Source: Oceanispirochaeta crateris
Lineage (GTDB): Bacteria; Spirochaetota; Spirochaetia; DSM-2461
Assembly (NCBI RefSeq): GCF_008329965.1
Contig: NZ_CP036150.1
Coordinates: 2,666,001 to 2,730,000 of the forward strand
DNA: 64,000 bases
Direction of reading: 5' to 3'
Below, in pieces: positions 9,449 to 17,709 of this stretch. The number at the start of each line of letters is the position of its first letter. Positions within the stretch are counted from its first letter, which is position 1. Below the pieces are notes generated by a model. That model was not told the origin of the DNA. It saw only the letters and a list, made by a program, of their open reading frames with translations, and ran no database searches. The position numbers and the translations under genes were made by a program.

Positions 9449-11455
9449 TCCGATAAATCGGGCCAGATCACTGCGGGCCTTAAGGAGCTCCTGTTCTTTC
9501 TCTTCCACCTGTCTGTTCAAATTCTGGATGTCTTTTTCCTGGGCTTCTAATTGACCAGAATATTTCTTAAACAGGTCTGAGTCATATTCAAGGACTGCCA
9601 TATTATCTCTGACACGGCTCTGATCTCTTTCTAAACGGCCGATTCTGGCGGTCAGAGCTGCAGAATCTTCTTTTATACGCACTTCTGATCTTTTAAGCTC
9701 GGCCATTCTTTCAAGAGCATTTTTCATGGCAGGTGTCACATCGGCCCACTCCAGGTAATAGGAAAAGTCAGTGAGTCCAAAATTACTCAAGCTGTACTCA
9801 GAAGATAGGAGATATTCCTCACTGACAATGACCGGTTTATCACCCCAATCTTTCAATGTGAATCTGTAATCAGAAGACGTTTCCTCATCTATCTCGGGAT
9901 GCTCAGTCAGATTCCACCCGGTCTCTTTGGGATGGATAAGAATCAGCTCTTCTTCCTCTCCCTGTATGTAATATGCCGTCTTTCTTTCCATCTTATCCTG
10001 ACGATGCATCATACCGTCGCTTATTTTCAGCGATACGATTCTTTGAGGCTGAGGTTCCTGAATTTTTTGAACGTCCACAGATCCGTGCAAAGCATAACTG
10101 ATATAACGGCTTGAGCCGGGTATCATATCGGGAATGAGGGCATCACCGGCATAGCTCCTCCCTTCAGAAACAGAAACGGGTCCGGCGGCCCAATGGGCAT
10201 CACTCTTATTCTCCAAACGAAGCGCCTTGAAGACAACTCCTCCCTGGGCCGGGTCGTAGAGAACCAAAGAGCTTCCCACATCGGGCGAACTGAGTATGGG
10301 AATCATGGCGGAAGAGAGAGCTTCGACAGTCACAGGAGAATCCACGGTATATCTATAAAAATTACCGATACGCTCTCCCCCGGCCTGAGAGACGATGGGA
10401 ACAGGAGCATAGGATTCATTCACGCCATAATATGAATCGTCCATGAGTTCTGACTCTTCATACATCATGACCGGTGCAGATGATTTGGAACTCAGTTGTG
10501 AAGAAGAGCGATTAGGGACAACTCCACTGTCATATTCTACGGCTCCGATGGGGCTGGCTGAAGCGATGTCTACCGTTTCCCTATAAACATAACGGGGAGT
10601 CGCCATGTCCATGATAAAAGCATTGGGCTGACCTGCCACAAAGCTCAGTTTCACATTGGTCCAATCTTCATTCCCGGTGTTCTGAACCAGAGCCCAACCT
10701 TCCAGGCGGGGATTATTTTCTTCATCCACAATGATTCGATAACTGGTTTTCCATAAGGGAACAGCCTTTATATAACTCAGGCGGACAATCCGGGTTCCTG
10801 TCCCTTTTAGTGAGATTTTGAGCATACGGGAGGTCTTGACGCGAGCCTGGGCTATATCCCCCAGGGCATCCAGAAGCTCTTCCTGCAGGAGAGTATCCTT
10901 GAAACTCAAATTCCTCAATTCCAGAATATTCACTGTACTCAGTCCATCCTGATTCATCAGGTTTAAGTTTATCCGTCTGGAACCTTCTGCATTTCTGCTT
11001 TCTTCCACACTGAAGATCCGTCCTGAGAAACTGCCCTTATCGGTCACAACCGAGATTTCTTCTCCTTGCGTTCTTTTGAGGAACTCTATGATCCCGGGAG
11101 ATCCCGATGGATTGACCCTGAGTTCTGAAAGAGTGGCAGACAGAGGATTTTCACTGGTAAAATTCACAGAATCTACGATCCCGCCATCCAGGTCCTCCAC
11201 TGTTAGTGATTTCAGAATATCATTGAGGTCTTTATGCTCCACAGGAAAAGCAAGAACCTGATTTCCATCAACCTCGGTTTCATGGACAATCTGAGCAAGA
11301 CCAGCCGTATAGAGGGTCACAGCCTTGATAGGGAATTCTTGATCATTTAAGGACAAGCTGTCTCTCATAATAGATTCTGAAGAACCTTCACCGGCACTGA
11401 GAGCCGGGAAGCCAATGGACAATAGAATAATAAGTAATTTTATAAAGCGATTCAT
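9431..11455 (-). CDS. Exported DUF4139-domain protein
   Basis: 674 residues with a signal peptide (about 1-21). It has an N-terminal segment like the DUF4140/MuiA type (VTLYTAGLAQIVHETEVDG, near residue 45), a central DUF4139 beta-rich domain (YRIIVDEENNPRLEGWALVQNTGNEDW onward) and a C-terminal coiled coil (about 590-670, rich in E, K, R and L heptads). Such proteins are periplasmic or surface structural proteins of unknown function, sometimes called mucoidy-inhibitor-like. It is transcribed alone, divergent from the MATE exporter. No catalytic motif was recognised. Confidence 0.75.
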   Translation of the reverse strand: MNRFIKLLIILLSIGFPALSAGEGSSESIMRDSLSLNDQEFPIKAVTLYTAGLAQIVHETEVDGNQVLAFPVEHKDLNDILKSLTVEDLDGGIVDSVNFTSENPLSATLSELRVNPSGSPGIIEFLKRTQGEEISVVTDKGSFSGRIFSVEESRNAEGSRRINLNLMNQDGLSTVNILELRNLSFKDTLLQEELLDALGDIAQARVKTSRMLKISLKGTGTRIVRLSYIKAVPLWKTSYRIIVDEENNPRLEGWALVQNTGNEDWTNVKLSFVAGQPNAFIMDMATPRYVYRETVDIASASPIGAVEYDSGVVPNRSSSQLSSKSSAPVMMYEESELMDDSYYGVNESYAPVPIVSQAGGERIGNFYRYTVDSPVTVEALSSAMIPILSSPDVGSSLVLYDPAQGGVVFKALRLENKSDAHWAAGPVSVSEGRSYAGDALIPDMIPGSSRYISYALHGSVDVQKIQEPQPQRIVSLKISDGMMHRQDKMERKTAYYIQGEEEELILIHPKETGWNLTEHPEIDEETSSDYRFTLKDWGDKPVIVSEEYLLSSEYSLSNFGLTDFSYYLEWADVTPAMKNALERMAELKRSEVRIKEDSAALTARIGRLERDQSRVRDNMAVLEYDSDLFKKYSGQLEAQEKDIQNLNRQVEEKEQELLKARSDLARFIGSLELN

Positions 11456-11552
11456 AGTACCAGCATAAAGCAGGAAGATGGTTTTTCCAAGTTCAATGGC
11501 ACAAAACAGAAAATCAGTTTAATATCCTGAATAAAGTATATTAAGACGTTGC

Positions 11553-11568
11553 TTCGCAAATGTGCGAA
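11553..11568. promoter_or_regulatory. Palindromic operator-like site upstream of the MATE gene
   Basis: Perfect inverted repeat TTCGCA-AATG-TGCGAA, centred about 47 bases before the MATE start, in the divergent region between the DUF4139 and MATE genes. The size and symmetry suit a dimeric repressor such as a TetR- or MarR-type protein; no such regulator is encoded next to it. Confidence 0.45.
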
Positions 11569-11607
11569 ATGTGATAGTTGCCCAGATTGGCCGTGGAGAA
11601 ATAGTTG

Positions 11608-12975
11608 ATGAACAAGAATATGAAAATGATCACATCTGACAAGGAGGGACTCGTTCTAGTCAGGTTGACCCGGCCCATGACCATGGGGATTCTGGGGATG
11701 ATCATATTCAATCTGGTAGACACCTATTTTGTTGGGAAACTTGGTACAGTTCAATTAGCCGCACTCTCCTTCACCTTTCCGGTTGTCCTGACCATCAGCA
11801 GTGTGGCCCACGGTTTGGGAGTCGGTATGACAGCTGCCGTATCACGGGCAGTGGGAGAGCAGGACAGGCAAAAACAGACCCGGTTGATCACCTGGGGGAT
11901 GGGGCTCTCCTTCATGGTTGTTTTCTTTTTTGTTATTATTGGACAATTGACAATTGATCCGGTATTTACCCTGCTGGGTGCCGATGCGGAAACACTGGTT
12001 GTGATAAGGGAATATATGAGTGTCTGGTACTGGGGAGTCGCCTTCGTAGTTATCCCTATGACGGGAAACTCGGCCATTCGGGGAATGGGGGATACCAAGA
12101 CCCCCTCCAGGGTGATGCTCATTGCAGCCACCATAAACACAGTATTAGATCCTCTGCTCATCTTTGGAATAGGACCATTCCCGGAACTGGGAGTCACCGG
12201 AGCCGCCCTGGCCACTGTATTAGCCAGGACTGTGACCTTCACTGTGGCCTGGTATATCCTCATTTTCAGAGAAAAAGTGATTTCAATCCGTGATGGTTCC
12301 GTCAGAATTATCTTGAATGTTTGGAAGGAGATTCTCCATGTAGGAATCCCCACCACACTCTCTAAAATCATCATCCCCCTAAGCTCTGGAATCATCACAG
12401 GAATGATCGCATCTTTTGGAAGGGAAGCCGTGGCCGGTTTCGGGATAGCCACCAGACTGGATATGTTTGCTTTGATCATCATCAATGCCATGATTTCTAT
12501 CATCCCCGTATTTGTAGGTCAGAACTGGGGAGCCGGGTTCAAAGACAGAGTGGTCAAGGGTTTGAAAGTAGCCGATCTGTTTTCTTTAATTTATGGAATG
12601 GTGGTCTATCTCATCCTCCTCATCGCAGCCAAACCCATTATCCGCCTGGTGAATGATGATCCAAAGGTGATTGCCGTAGCGGTCCTCTATATGAAAATTG
12701 TGCCTTTGGCATATGGACTCCAGGGCATCATGCTCATTGCCGTAACAACTCTGAATGTGCTTAAAAAGCCCATCCATTCAGCCTTGCTGACCTTGGCTCA
12801 GATGTTTGGACTCTATATACCATTGGCTTTGTATGCTTCAAGAGTATTTGGGCTAGCAGGCATCTTTTCATCCCTGGTTTTGTCTTATGTGATCGCAGCT
12901 CCCCTGTGCAGTAGTATCAACAAGAAGGTGATATTCAACCAGATGCAGTCCAGGAATGAAGATCAAGAGTCCTGA
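11608..12975 (+). CDS. MATE-family multidrug/cation antiporter
   Basis: About 455 residues and 12 predicted membrane helices. MATE signatures are visible in the first half (MGILGMIIFNLVDTYFVGKLG) and in the internal repeat (GNSAIRGMGDTKTPS), with the late loop FGREAVAGFGIATRLD and PVFVGQNWGAG. These proteins export drugs or metabolites in exchange for Na+ or H+. The start used is ATG at 11608 after GGAGAA; a TTG lies one codon earlier. A palindrome sits in its leader, suggesting repressor control. The end overlaps the convergent 2-selenouridine synthase gene by 13 bases. Confidence 0.9.
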   Translation: MNKNMKMITSDKEGLVLVRLTRPMTMGILGMIIFNLVDTYFVGKLGTVQLAALSFTFPVVLTISSVAHGLGVGMTAAVSRAVGEQDRQKQTRLITWGMGLSFMVVFFFVIIGQLTIDPVFTLLGADAETLVVIREYMSVWYWGVAFVVIPMTGNSAIRGMGDTKTPSRVMLIAATINTVLDPLLIFGIGPFPELGVTGAALATVLARTVTFTVAWYILIFREKVISIRDGSVRIILNVWKEILHVGIPTTLSKIIIPLSSGIITGMIASFGREAVAGFGIATRLDMFALIIINAMISIIPVFVGQNWGAGFKDRVVKGLKVADLFSLIYGMVVYLILLIAAKPIIRLVNDDPKVIAVAVLYMKIVPLAYGLQGIMLIAVTTLNVLKKPIHSALLTLAQMFGLYIPLALYASRVFGLAGIFSSLVLSYVIAAPLCSSINKKVIFNQMQSRNEDQES

Positions 12976-13996
12976 GACTTTTCCAACAATTCTAAAATAG
13001 CTTCTGCAGCCCTTTGAGGCGATCCATCGGGGGAAAAGTAGCGACAGAGAACGGAACGGTTTTTTAGTTTACGATCGTACTCATAACTCTTATCATAATA
13101 ATCTAAAATAAGAGAGACTGCGCCCGAAAGATCCCCGGACTGCAAAGCCTCTATAGATTTAAAGGCACTCTCCGACCCCAGTCTTTTACTGATTTTACGA
13201 ATGGACTCCTCAAGGAGAGATTTACTTTCATGTCCATAATCACGACTCAGCCTGTCGATTCTATTTTGACGATCCATCTCTACCCGAACGAGAGGAGCCC
13301 TTTTCATCTGCTCAAAAAAAGGAAGCGGAAGGAATATTTTGCCGATGCTGAGGCTCTCGTCTTCTACCCAGATCCTCCGGGAATGCGAAAACTTCCTGAT
13401 CTTTTCAGAAAGATCATTTTCGAACTGTTCCGTCGAAGGTTGTCTCCCCATTCCCAATGATCCAAAGGCCGAACCTTTATGATGAGCAAGGCCTTCAAGA
13501 TCCAAGACCTGTTCTCCCATTTCTGAGAGGCATTTTAGAATCTCTGTCTTTCCACTGCCAGTCATTCCACCGAGGATGAGCAGAGGAAGAGTTTGTCCAA
13601 AAAGAAACTGAGCACCCCTTCGATATCCCTTATACCCCTGGTCCAACCTGTAAACCGTATATCCGTCATTATCAAGGAGAGAAGCGAATCTCTGGCTTCT
13701 TAACCCCCCCTGGCACAAAGGAGGAGGATTTTTTTATGGCGTGCAAGAATTTTAACCTGTTCCAGGTAGGTTGGAATTTTCGGCTCAGCAAAAGATTCAC
13801 CCAGCAGAATAGCCACATCCTGCCCCTTATGCTTGTAGGTCCACCCTATTTCGGCTCTTTGTTCATTCGAAAAAAGGGGGATATTAAAGCTTTCCGGAAT
13901 GTGAGCATGATCATATTCCACCGGAGATCGAACATCCACAATATTTAAAGACTCTCTCAGCTCCAGGAATCTGTCCAGACTTACTAATTCAACCAT
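12963..13996 (-). pseudogene. selU: tRNA 2-selenouridine synthase MnmH/SelU, split by a frameshift
   Basis: Two overlapping minus-strand frames together make one MnmH of about 343 residues, the normal length. The first (13996 to about 13704) is a rhodanese domain: DVRSPVEYDHAHIPE, then the catalytic-loop Cys in LLLCARGG, where it stops. The second (to 12963) continues GGLRSQRFASLL and carries the P-loop GGMTGSGKTEIL. The break is at a run of seven G (C on the plus strand, 13704-13710); eight G would restore CARGGLRSQ exactly. The enzyme converts 2-thiouridine to 2-selenouridine in tRNA wobble positions using selenophosphate. Sequencing error, a genuine mutation, phase variation or ribosomal slippage all fit; selD is not in the window. 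Confidence 0.85.
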
Positions 13997-14259
13997 AAAT
14001 ATATAACTACCTTCAGAAAACGGATGCGATCAAAAGCCTCCCGGTCTCTTCCTTCCCAATGATATTATATTAAACTATTGACCGCCAGGAGTCATCAGGA
14101 AACCCTATCCCATTGCGCTGAGTGGGGCTGTCTAAATGCTCCCGTAGAAAACGCTGATCTTAACCCAATTGAGGTAAAAGATGCAGGCTTCAAAAATAAA
14201 CTGTATAATACTTTAAGAAGAGCCATCTTGAAAATGGTGCCCATGATAGAGAGGAAGAG

Positions 14260-14793
14260 ATGAGAGTCGTTATTGAAACAGACAGACTCCTGTTAAGAAA
14301 CCTGAAGCTAAGTGATATGGATGATCTGTGCAATGTTCTTTGTGATCATGAATTAATGCAGCATTACCCTGCCACCTTCAGAAGAGACCAGGTGCGTTCC
14401 TGGATTGAATGGAATAAGAAAAATTACTCCGATTATGGATACGGACTATGGGCCGTGATACTCAAAAGAAATCAGATTTTTTTAGGAGACTGCGGCATTA
14501 CAATGCAGAACATTGAGGGAGAAGAGCTTCCTGAACTAGGATATCACATAAGGAAAGATTACTGTCAGCATGGATACGCAACAGAAGCGGCTGAAGCCTG
14601 CATCCGTTTTGGATTCCAAAACCTGGGACTCCATGCCCTCTATGCCTACACGACAAAGGACAATATCCCATCCATAAGAGTGGCCGAAAAAAACGGCATG
14701 ACCTTTGTCAAATATTTTAGAAAAACGGTGATGGGCTCAGAAGTAGAAGAAGTACTTTTTTCTCTAAAAAATGATTTCCCTTTCTCAAAATGA
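14260..14793 (+). CDS. GNAT N-acetyltransferase (RimJ/RimL type)
   Basis: 177 residues with the RimJ/RimL pattern: an N-terminal E-T-D-R-L-L-L-R-N-L strand, a central LGYHIRKDYCQHGYATEAAEA (acetyl-CoA pyrophosphate loop, Q/R-x-x-G-x-A form) and the C-terminal NIPSIRVAEKNGM. It transfers acetyl groups to amines of proteins or small molecules; the substrate is not predictable. AGAGGAAGAG precedes the ATG as a good ribosome site. A TATAAT box at 14204-14209 is a possible -10 element. Confidence 0.85.
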   Translation: MRVVIETDRLLLRNLKLSDMDDLCNVLCDHELMQHYPATFRRDQVRSWIEWNKKNYSDYGYGLWAVILKRNQIFLGDCGITMQNIEGEELPELGYHIRKDYCQHGYATEAAEACIRFGFQNLGLHALYAYTTKDNIPSIRVAEKNGMTFVKYFRKTVMGSEVEEVLFSLKNDFPFSK

Positions 14794-14853
14794 TTATCAT
14801 ATAGAATAACTCAAAAAAAGCCGCTAAACTGATTTGAAACTAAAGGGGGTGCA

Positions 14854-15315
14854 ATGCGACGCAAGGAAAAAGAAATTACTGACAGGGTTGAAATAGACTC
14901 GATACTGAAAACAGCCAGAATATGCCGGCTGGCCATGATAGATGGAGATACCCCCTACGTGATCCCCCTGAACTATGGTTACAGTCAGAACACCTTGTAT
15001 TTTCACTCTGCCAATGAGGGACGAAAAATTAATATACTTCATAAGAATCCCCGTGCTTGTTTTGAAGTAGAATGGGATACATCCCTTGTGGAGGGTAAGG
15101 ACCCCTGTCAATGGTCAATGAATTTTCAAAGTATAATTGGCAGCGGCCAGGTAGAGTTTATTGAATCCCCAGAACAAAAGGTGAAAGCATTGAGCATTAT
15201 AATGAGCCAATATTCTGAAAAAGAAGATTTCAGCTACCCAACTGAAGCTGTAAACGGTGTCACGGTGTTCAAATTAGCCATTGACGAGATTTGTGGAAAA
15301 CAATCCATCTCATAA
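14854..15315 (+). CDS. Pyridoxamine 5'-phosphate oxidase-like flavin protein (NimA type)
   Basis: 153 residues of the split-barrel flavin-binding fold: ICRLAMIDGDTPYVIPLNYGY, then LYFHSANEGRKINIL and ACFEVEWD, which match the NimA/nitroimidazole-resistance branch of the PNPOx-like superfamily. These proteins bind FMN or heme and act on small molecules; the specific reaction is unknown. AAGGGGGTG precedes the ATG. The HAD gene follows with an AAGGAGG site starting at the end of this gene, so the two are probably cotranscribed. Confidence 0.85.
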   Translation: MRRKEKEITDRVEIDSILKTARICRLAMIDGDTPYVIPLNYGYSQNTLYFHSANEGRKINILHKNPRACFEVEWDTSLVEGKDPCQWSMNFQSIIGSGQVEFIESPEQKVKALSIIMSQYSEKEDFSYPTEAVNGVTVFKLAIDEICGKQSIS

Positions 15316-15326
15316 GGAGGATCAGA

Positions 15327-15923
15327 TTGAATATTGTATTTGACCTAGGCGGGGTGGTTCTGCATTGGAATCCGGACGAACTGATTGCCCGAACATTTTC
15401 TGGAAAATCAGATCAAAAGATTGTAAAAGAGCAGTTTTTATCCCATCCAGATTGGGAAGCCATGGACAAGGGAACACTGGATGAAGAATCTGCTCTGCAG
15501 AATGCAGCACAAAGAACAGCTTTACCCTATGAAAAACTGAAAAAGATGATGGAAGATGTTCCTCCATTCCTAGAACCAAACAGTCAAACTATTGCTATCA
15601 TAAAAAAGGTTAAGGAAAGAGGTCATAAGCTCTATATCCTTTCCAATATGCATCATAATTCCATGGATTATCTGCTGGCGACCCATGATTTTTTTAACAT
15701 GTTTGACGGAATAGTAGCCTCCTGCAGGGTAGGCATGATAAAGCCTGAACCTGAAATTTATGAACACCTACTAAAAGAGTTCTCTCTGAACCCTGAAGAA
15801 ACAGCCTTTATAGATGATTTGAAACAGAATGTGGAGGCAGCATCGAAAAAGGGAATTCACCCCATACATTTCATTGATCCAGAACAATGCGAAGAGGCTC
15901 TCAAGGAGATACATTGTCTATGA
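15327..15923 (+). CDS. HAD-superfamily hydrolase (YihX-like)
   Basis: 198 residues from a TTG start at 15327, chosen because a perfect AAGGAGG lies 6 bases upstream and because the protein then begins directly with the catalytic motif. Motif I is FDLGGVVLHWN, in which the second Asp is replaced by Gly, as in YihX-type sugar phosphatases. Motif II is LSNMHHNS, the conserved Lys is in GMIKPEPEIYEHLL, and motif IV is FIDDLKQNVEAA. It probably dephosphorylates a small sugar phosphate (inference from family). It overlaps the csaA start by four bases (ATGA). Confidence 0.88.
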   Translation: MNIVFDLGGVVLHWNPDELIARTFSGKSDQKIVKEQFLSHPDWEAMDKGTLDEESALQNAAQRTALPYEKLKKMMEDVPPFLEPNSQTIAIIKKVKERGHKLYILSNMHHNSMDYLLATHDFFNMFDGIVASCRVGMIKPEPEIYEHLLKEFSLNPEETAFIDDLKQNVEAASKKGIHPIHFIDPEQCEEALKEIHCL

Positions 15924-16258
15924 AAGAGATCAGTTGGGACGATTTTACTCAAGTAGAGCTCAGAATCGGAAGGATAATCAAGACCGAACCCTTCCCGGAA
16001 GCACGAAAACCAGCCTATAAACTACTGCTGGATTTTGGAGAAGAGATAGGCCTGAAAAAGTCTAGCGCTCAGATCACTGTCCACTATACTCCTGAAGAGC
16101 TGGTAGGAAAACAGGTTCTTGCGGTCATCAACTTTCCTGTAAAACAAATTGGTCCCATGAGGTCGGAGTGCCTGGTGACTGGATTTTACGATAGCAATGG
16201 GGACGTAATTCTTTGCAAACCCGACAAGGAACTTCCTTTGGGTAGCAAGCTTCTCTGA
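15920..16258 (+). CDS. csaA: CsaA-type tRNA-binding domain protein
   Basis: 112 residues from the ATG at 15920, coupled to the HAD gene by an ATGA overlap. It is a stand-alone tRNA-binding OB fold: FTQVELRIGRIIKTEPFPEARKPAYKL at the N-terminus and SECLVTGFYD, then LCKPDKELPLGSKLL at the end, matching CsaA almost throughout. CsaA has been described as a secretion-related chaperone in Bacillus and binds tRNA in vitro; the physiological role is uncertain. Confidence 0.93.
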   Translation: MKEISWDDFTQVELRIGRIIKTEPFPEARKPAYKLLLDFGEEIGLKKSSAQITVHYTPEELVGKQVLAVINFPVKQIGPMRSECLVTGFYDSNGDVILCKPDKELPLGSKLL

Positions 16259-16364
16259 GTTTGAAATAAAGAGTGTTGTAATCTAAAATGGATTCCCCTG
16301 TTCTTTTTAGAAGACCCCACATCCAAATTTAATATATAATTGAGAATCAACGGGGAGGTCTGTC

Positions 16365-17087
16365 ATGAGAAAAATTGGATTGCTTGGCGGAATGAGCTGG
16401 GAAAGCACCCAAGACTATTATCGCAGAATTAACGAAGGAATCAAAAAAAAACGAGGAGGACTTCATTCTGCGGAAATCATACTCTACAGTGTCGACTTTG
16501 CCCCTATTGAAAAGCTCCAGCATAGTGGTGACTGGGCAGGAACCGAGGCAGTTTTGATCAATGCCGCCCGGTCCATTGAAGCGGCAGGAGCTGAGTTCCT
16601 TTTAATCTGCACAAATACAATGCATAAGGTTGCCCCGGGAATTGAAAAAGCCATATCCATACCTCTATTACACATTGCAGATGCAACAGCTGAAACTCTT
16701 ATCCAGGATGGAATATCCTGTGTCGGACTCTTAGGAACAGCCTTCACCATGGAACAGGACTTTTACAAAGGACGATTGGAAAAAGAATTTGGACTGGATG
16801 TTTTGATTCCCGGTCAAGAGGAACGAAATACAGTTCATAGAATTATATATGAGGAGCTTTGCCTCGGTAAAACAACAAACGAGTCAGCCCGGGAGTTCTA
16901 CAGAATCATGGAAAATCTGGCTCAAAGGGGCGCTGAAGCGGTCATCCTGGGCTGTACAGAGATAGGCCAGCTGGTGAAACAGCAAGAGACTCCAATAAAA
17001 CTATATGACACCACGGAGATTCATGCCGACCAGGCAGTAGATTATGCTCTGTCTTACCTTGAAAAGTTTGACTCCTTAGAAGATTGA
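16365..17087 (+). CDS. Aspartate/glutamate racemase family protein
   Basis: 240 residues. Family signatures: IGLLGGMSWEST at the N-terminus, the first catalytic Cys in LICTNTMHKV, and the second in VILGCTEIGQL. The two Cys residues form the PLP-independent two-base racemisation pair. The sequence is closest in pattern to the aspartate racemase/YgeA branch, giving D-Asp or D-Glu for peptidoglycan or signalling (inference). GGGGAGG lies 8 bases before the ATG. Confidence 0.92.
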   Translation: MRKIGLLGGMSWESTQDYYRRINEGIKKKRGGLHSAEIILYSVDFAPIEKLQHSGDWAGTEAVLINAARSIEAAGAEFLLICTNTMHKVAPGIEKAISIPLLHIADATAETLIQDGISCVGLLGTAFTMEQDFYKGRLEKEFGLDVLIPGQEERNTVHRIIYEELCLGKTTNESAREFYRIMENLAQRGAEAVILGCTEIGQLVKQQETPIKLYDTTEIHADQAVDYALSYLEKFDSLED

Positions 17088-17142
17088 ACTCACCTTGCGG
17101 ACCCAATATATTTCAATTTGAGATAGACAAAGCAATCATATA

Positions 17143-17709
17143 TCAGCTTTTTAGCCTGGCCAGAAGAAGAATGGAATCCTCATGTTCAAATTCCTTATAT
17201 ACTTTAAGATGCAGAATATCAAACAGGGTACCGAAAAGGTCATTGATTTCATTTTCCAGATAATACTGAAAGAATAAGCCTTCCATTGTCTCATGTGTGG
17301 TTCCTCTCCAAAAGGAGTGACAGATGATTCCTCCCGAATTCAAAATCTCAGTCTGACGGTGTACTGACTGAATCAACTCGTCCTTCTTTAAATGATGGAG
17401 GACCTTATTCGAATAAAGAGCATCAAAGGTTCTGTCTGTTTCCAATGTTCGGACATCCAGTTTTAACAAATCACTCTCTGGATGTTTCTCCCTGTACAGG
17501 TCCAGAAATACAGTTGAAGAATCAGAACCACAGGCCTTAAATGTATTCTTTAAAAGATTCAGATCCCTGCCCGGTCCCATTCCCAATTCAAGAACGGACG
17601 CCCCGTCAGGAAGTTCTGTTCTCAAGAGTTCGACCAGTTCCCGGCCGTCATCATCTCCAATCATGCCGATGTACTCGTCCACATTCTTTCTGTCTTGAAA
17701 AAAATCCAT
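17143..17709 (-). CDS. SAM-dependent methyltransferase
   Basis: 188 residues from the ATG at 17709, which overlaps the creC stop (TAATG) and is preceded by AAAGGAG. Class I methyltransferase motif I is VLELGMGPGRDLNLL; the later DALYSNKVLHHL and GGIICHSFW match motifs II/III of small-molecule methyltransferases. The substrate is unknown. Its placement makes it the last gene of the creB-creC operon, an association not known from E. coli. Confidence 0.8.
   Translation of the reverse strand: MDFFQDRKNVDEYIGMIGDDDGRELVELLRTELPDGASVLELGMGPGRDLNLLKNTFKACGSDSSTVFLDLYREKHPESDLLKLDVRTLETDRTFDALYSNKVLHHLKKDELIQSVHRQTEILNSGGIICHSFWRGTTHETMEGLFFQYYLENEINDLFGTLFDILHLKVYKEFEHEDSILLLARLKS

Noticed and set aside
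11751-12503. 250-codon ORF opposite the MATE gene
   Set aside because: It is a mirror frame of a hydrophobic transporter with no independent signals.
14078-14263. 61-codon ORF ending in an ATGA overlap with the GNAT gene
   Set aside because: TTG start with no ribosome site, no homology recognised, and a TATAAT box for the GNAT gene lies inside it. Kept as non-coding leader.
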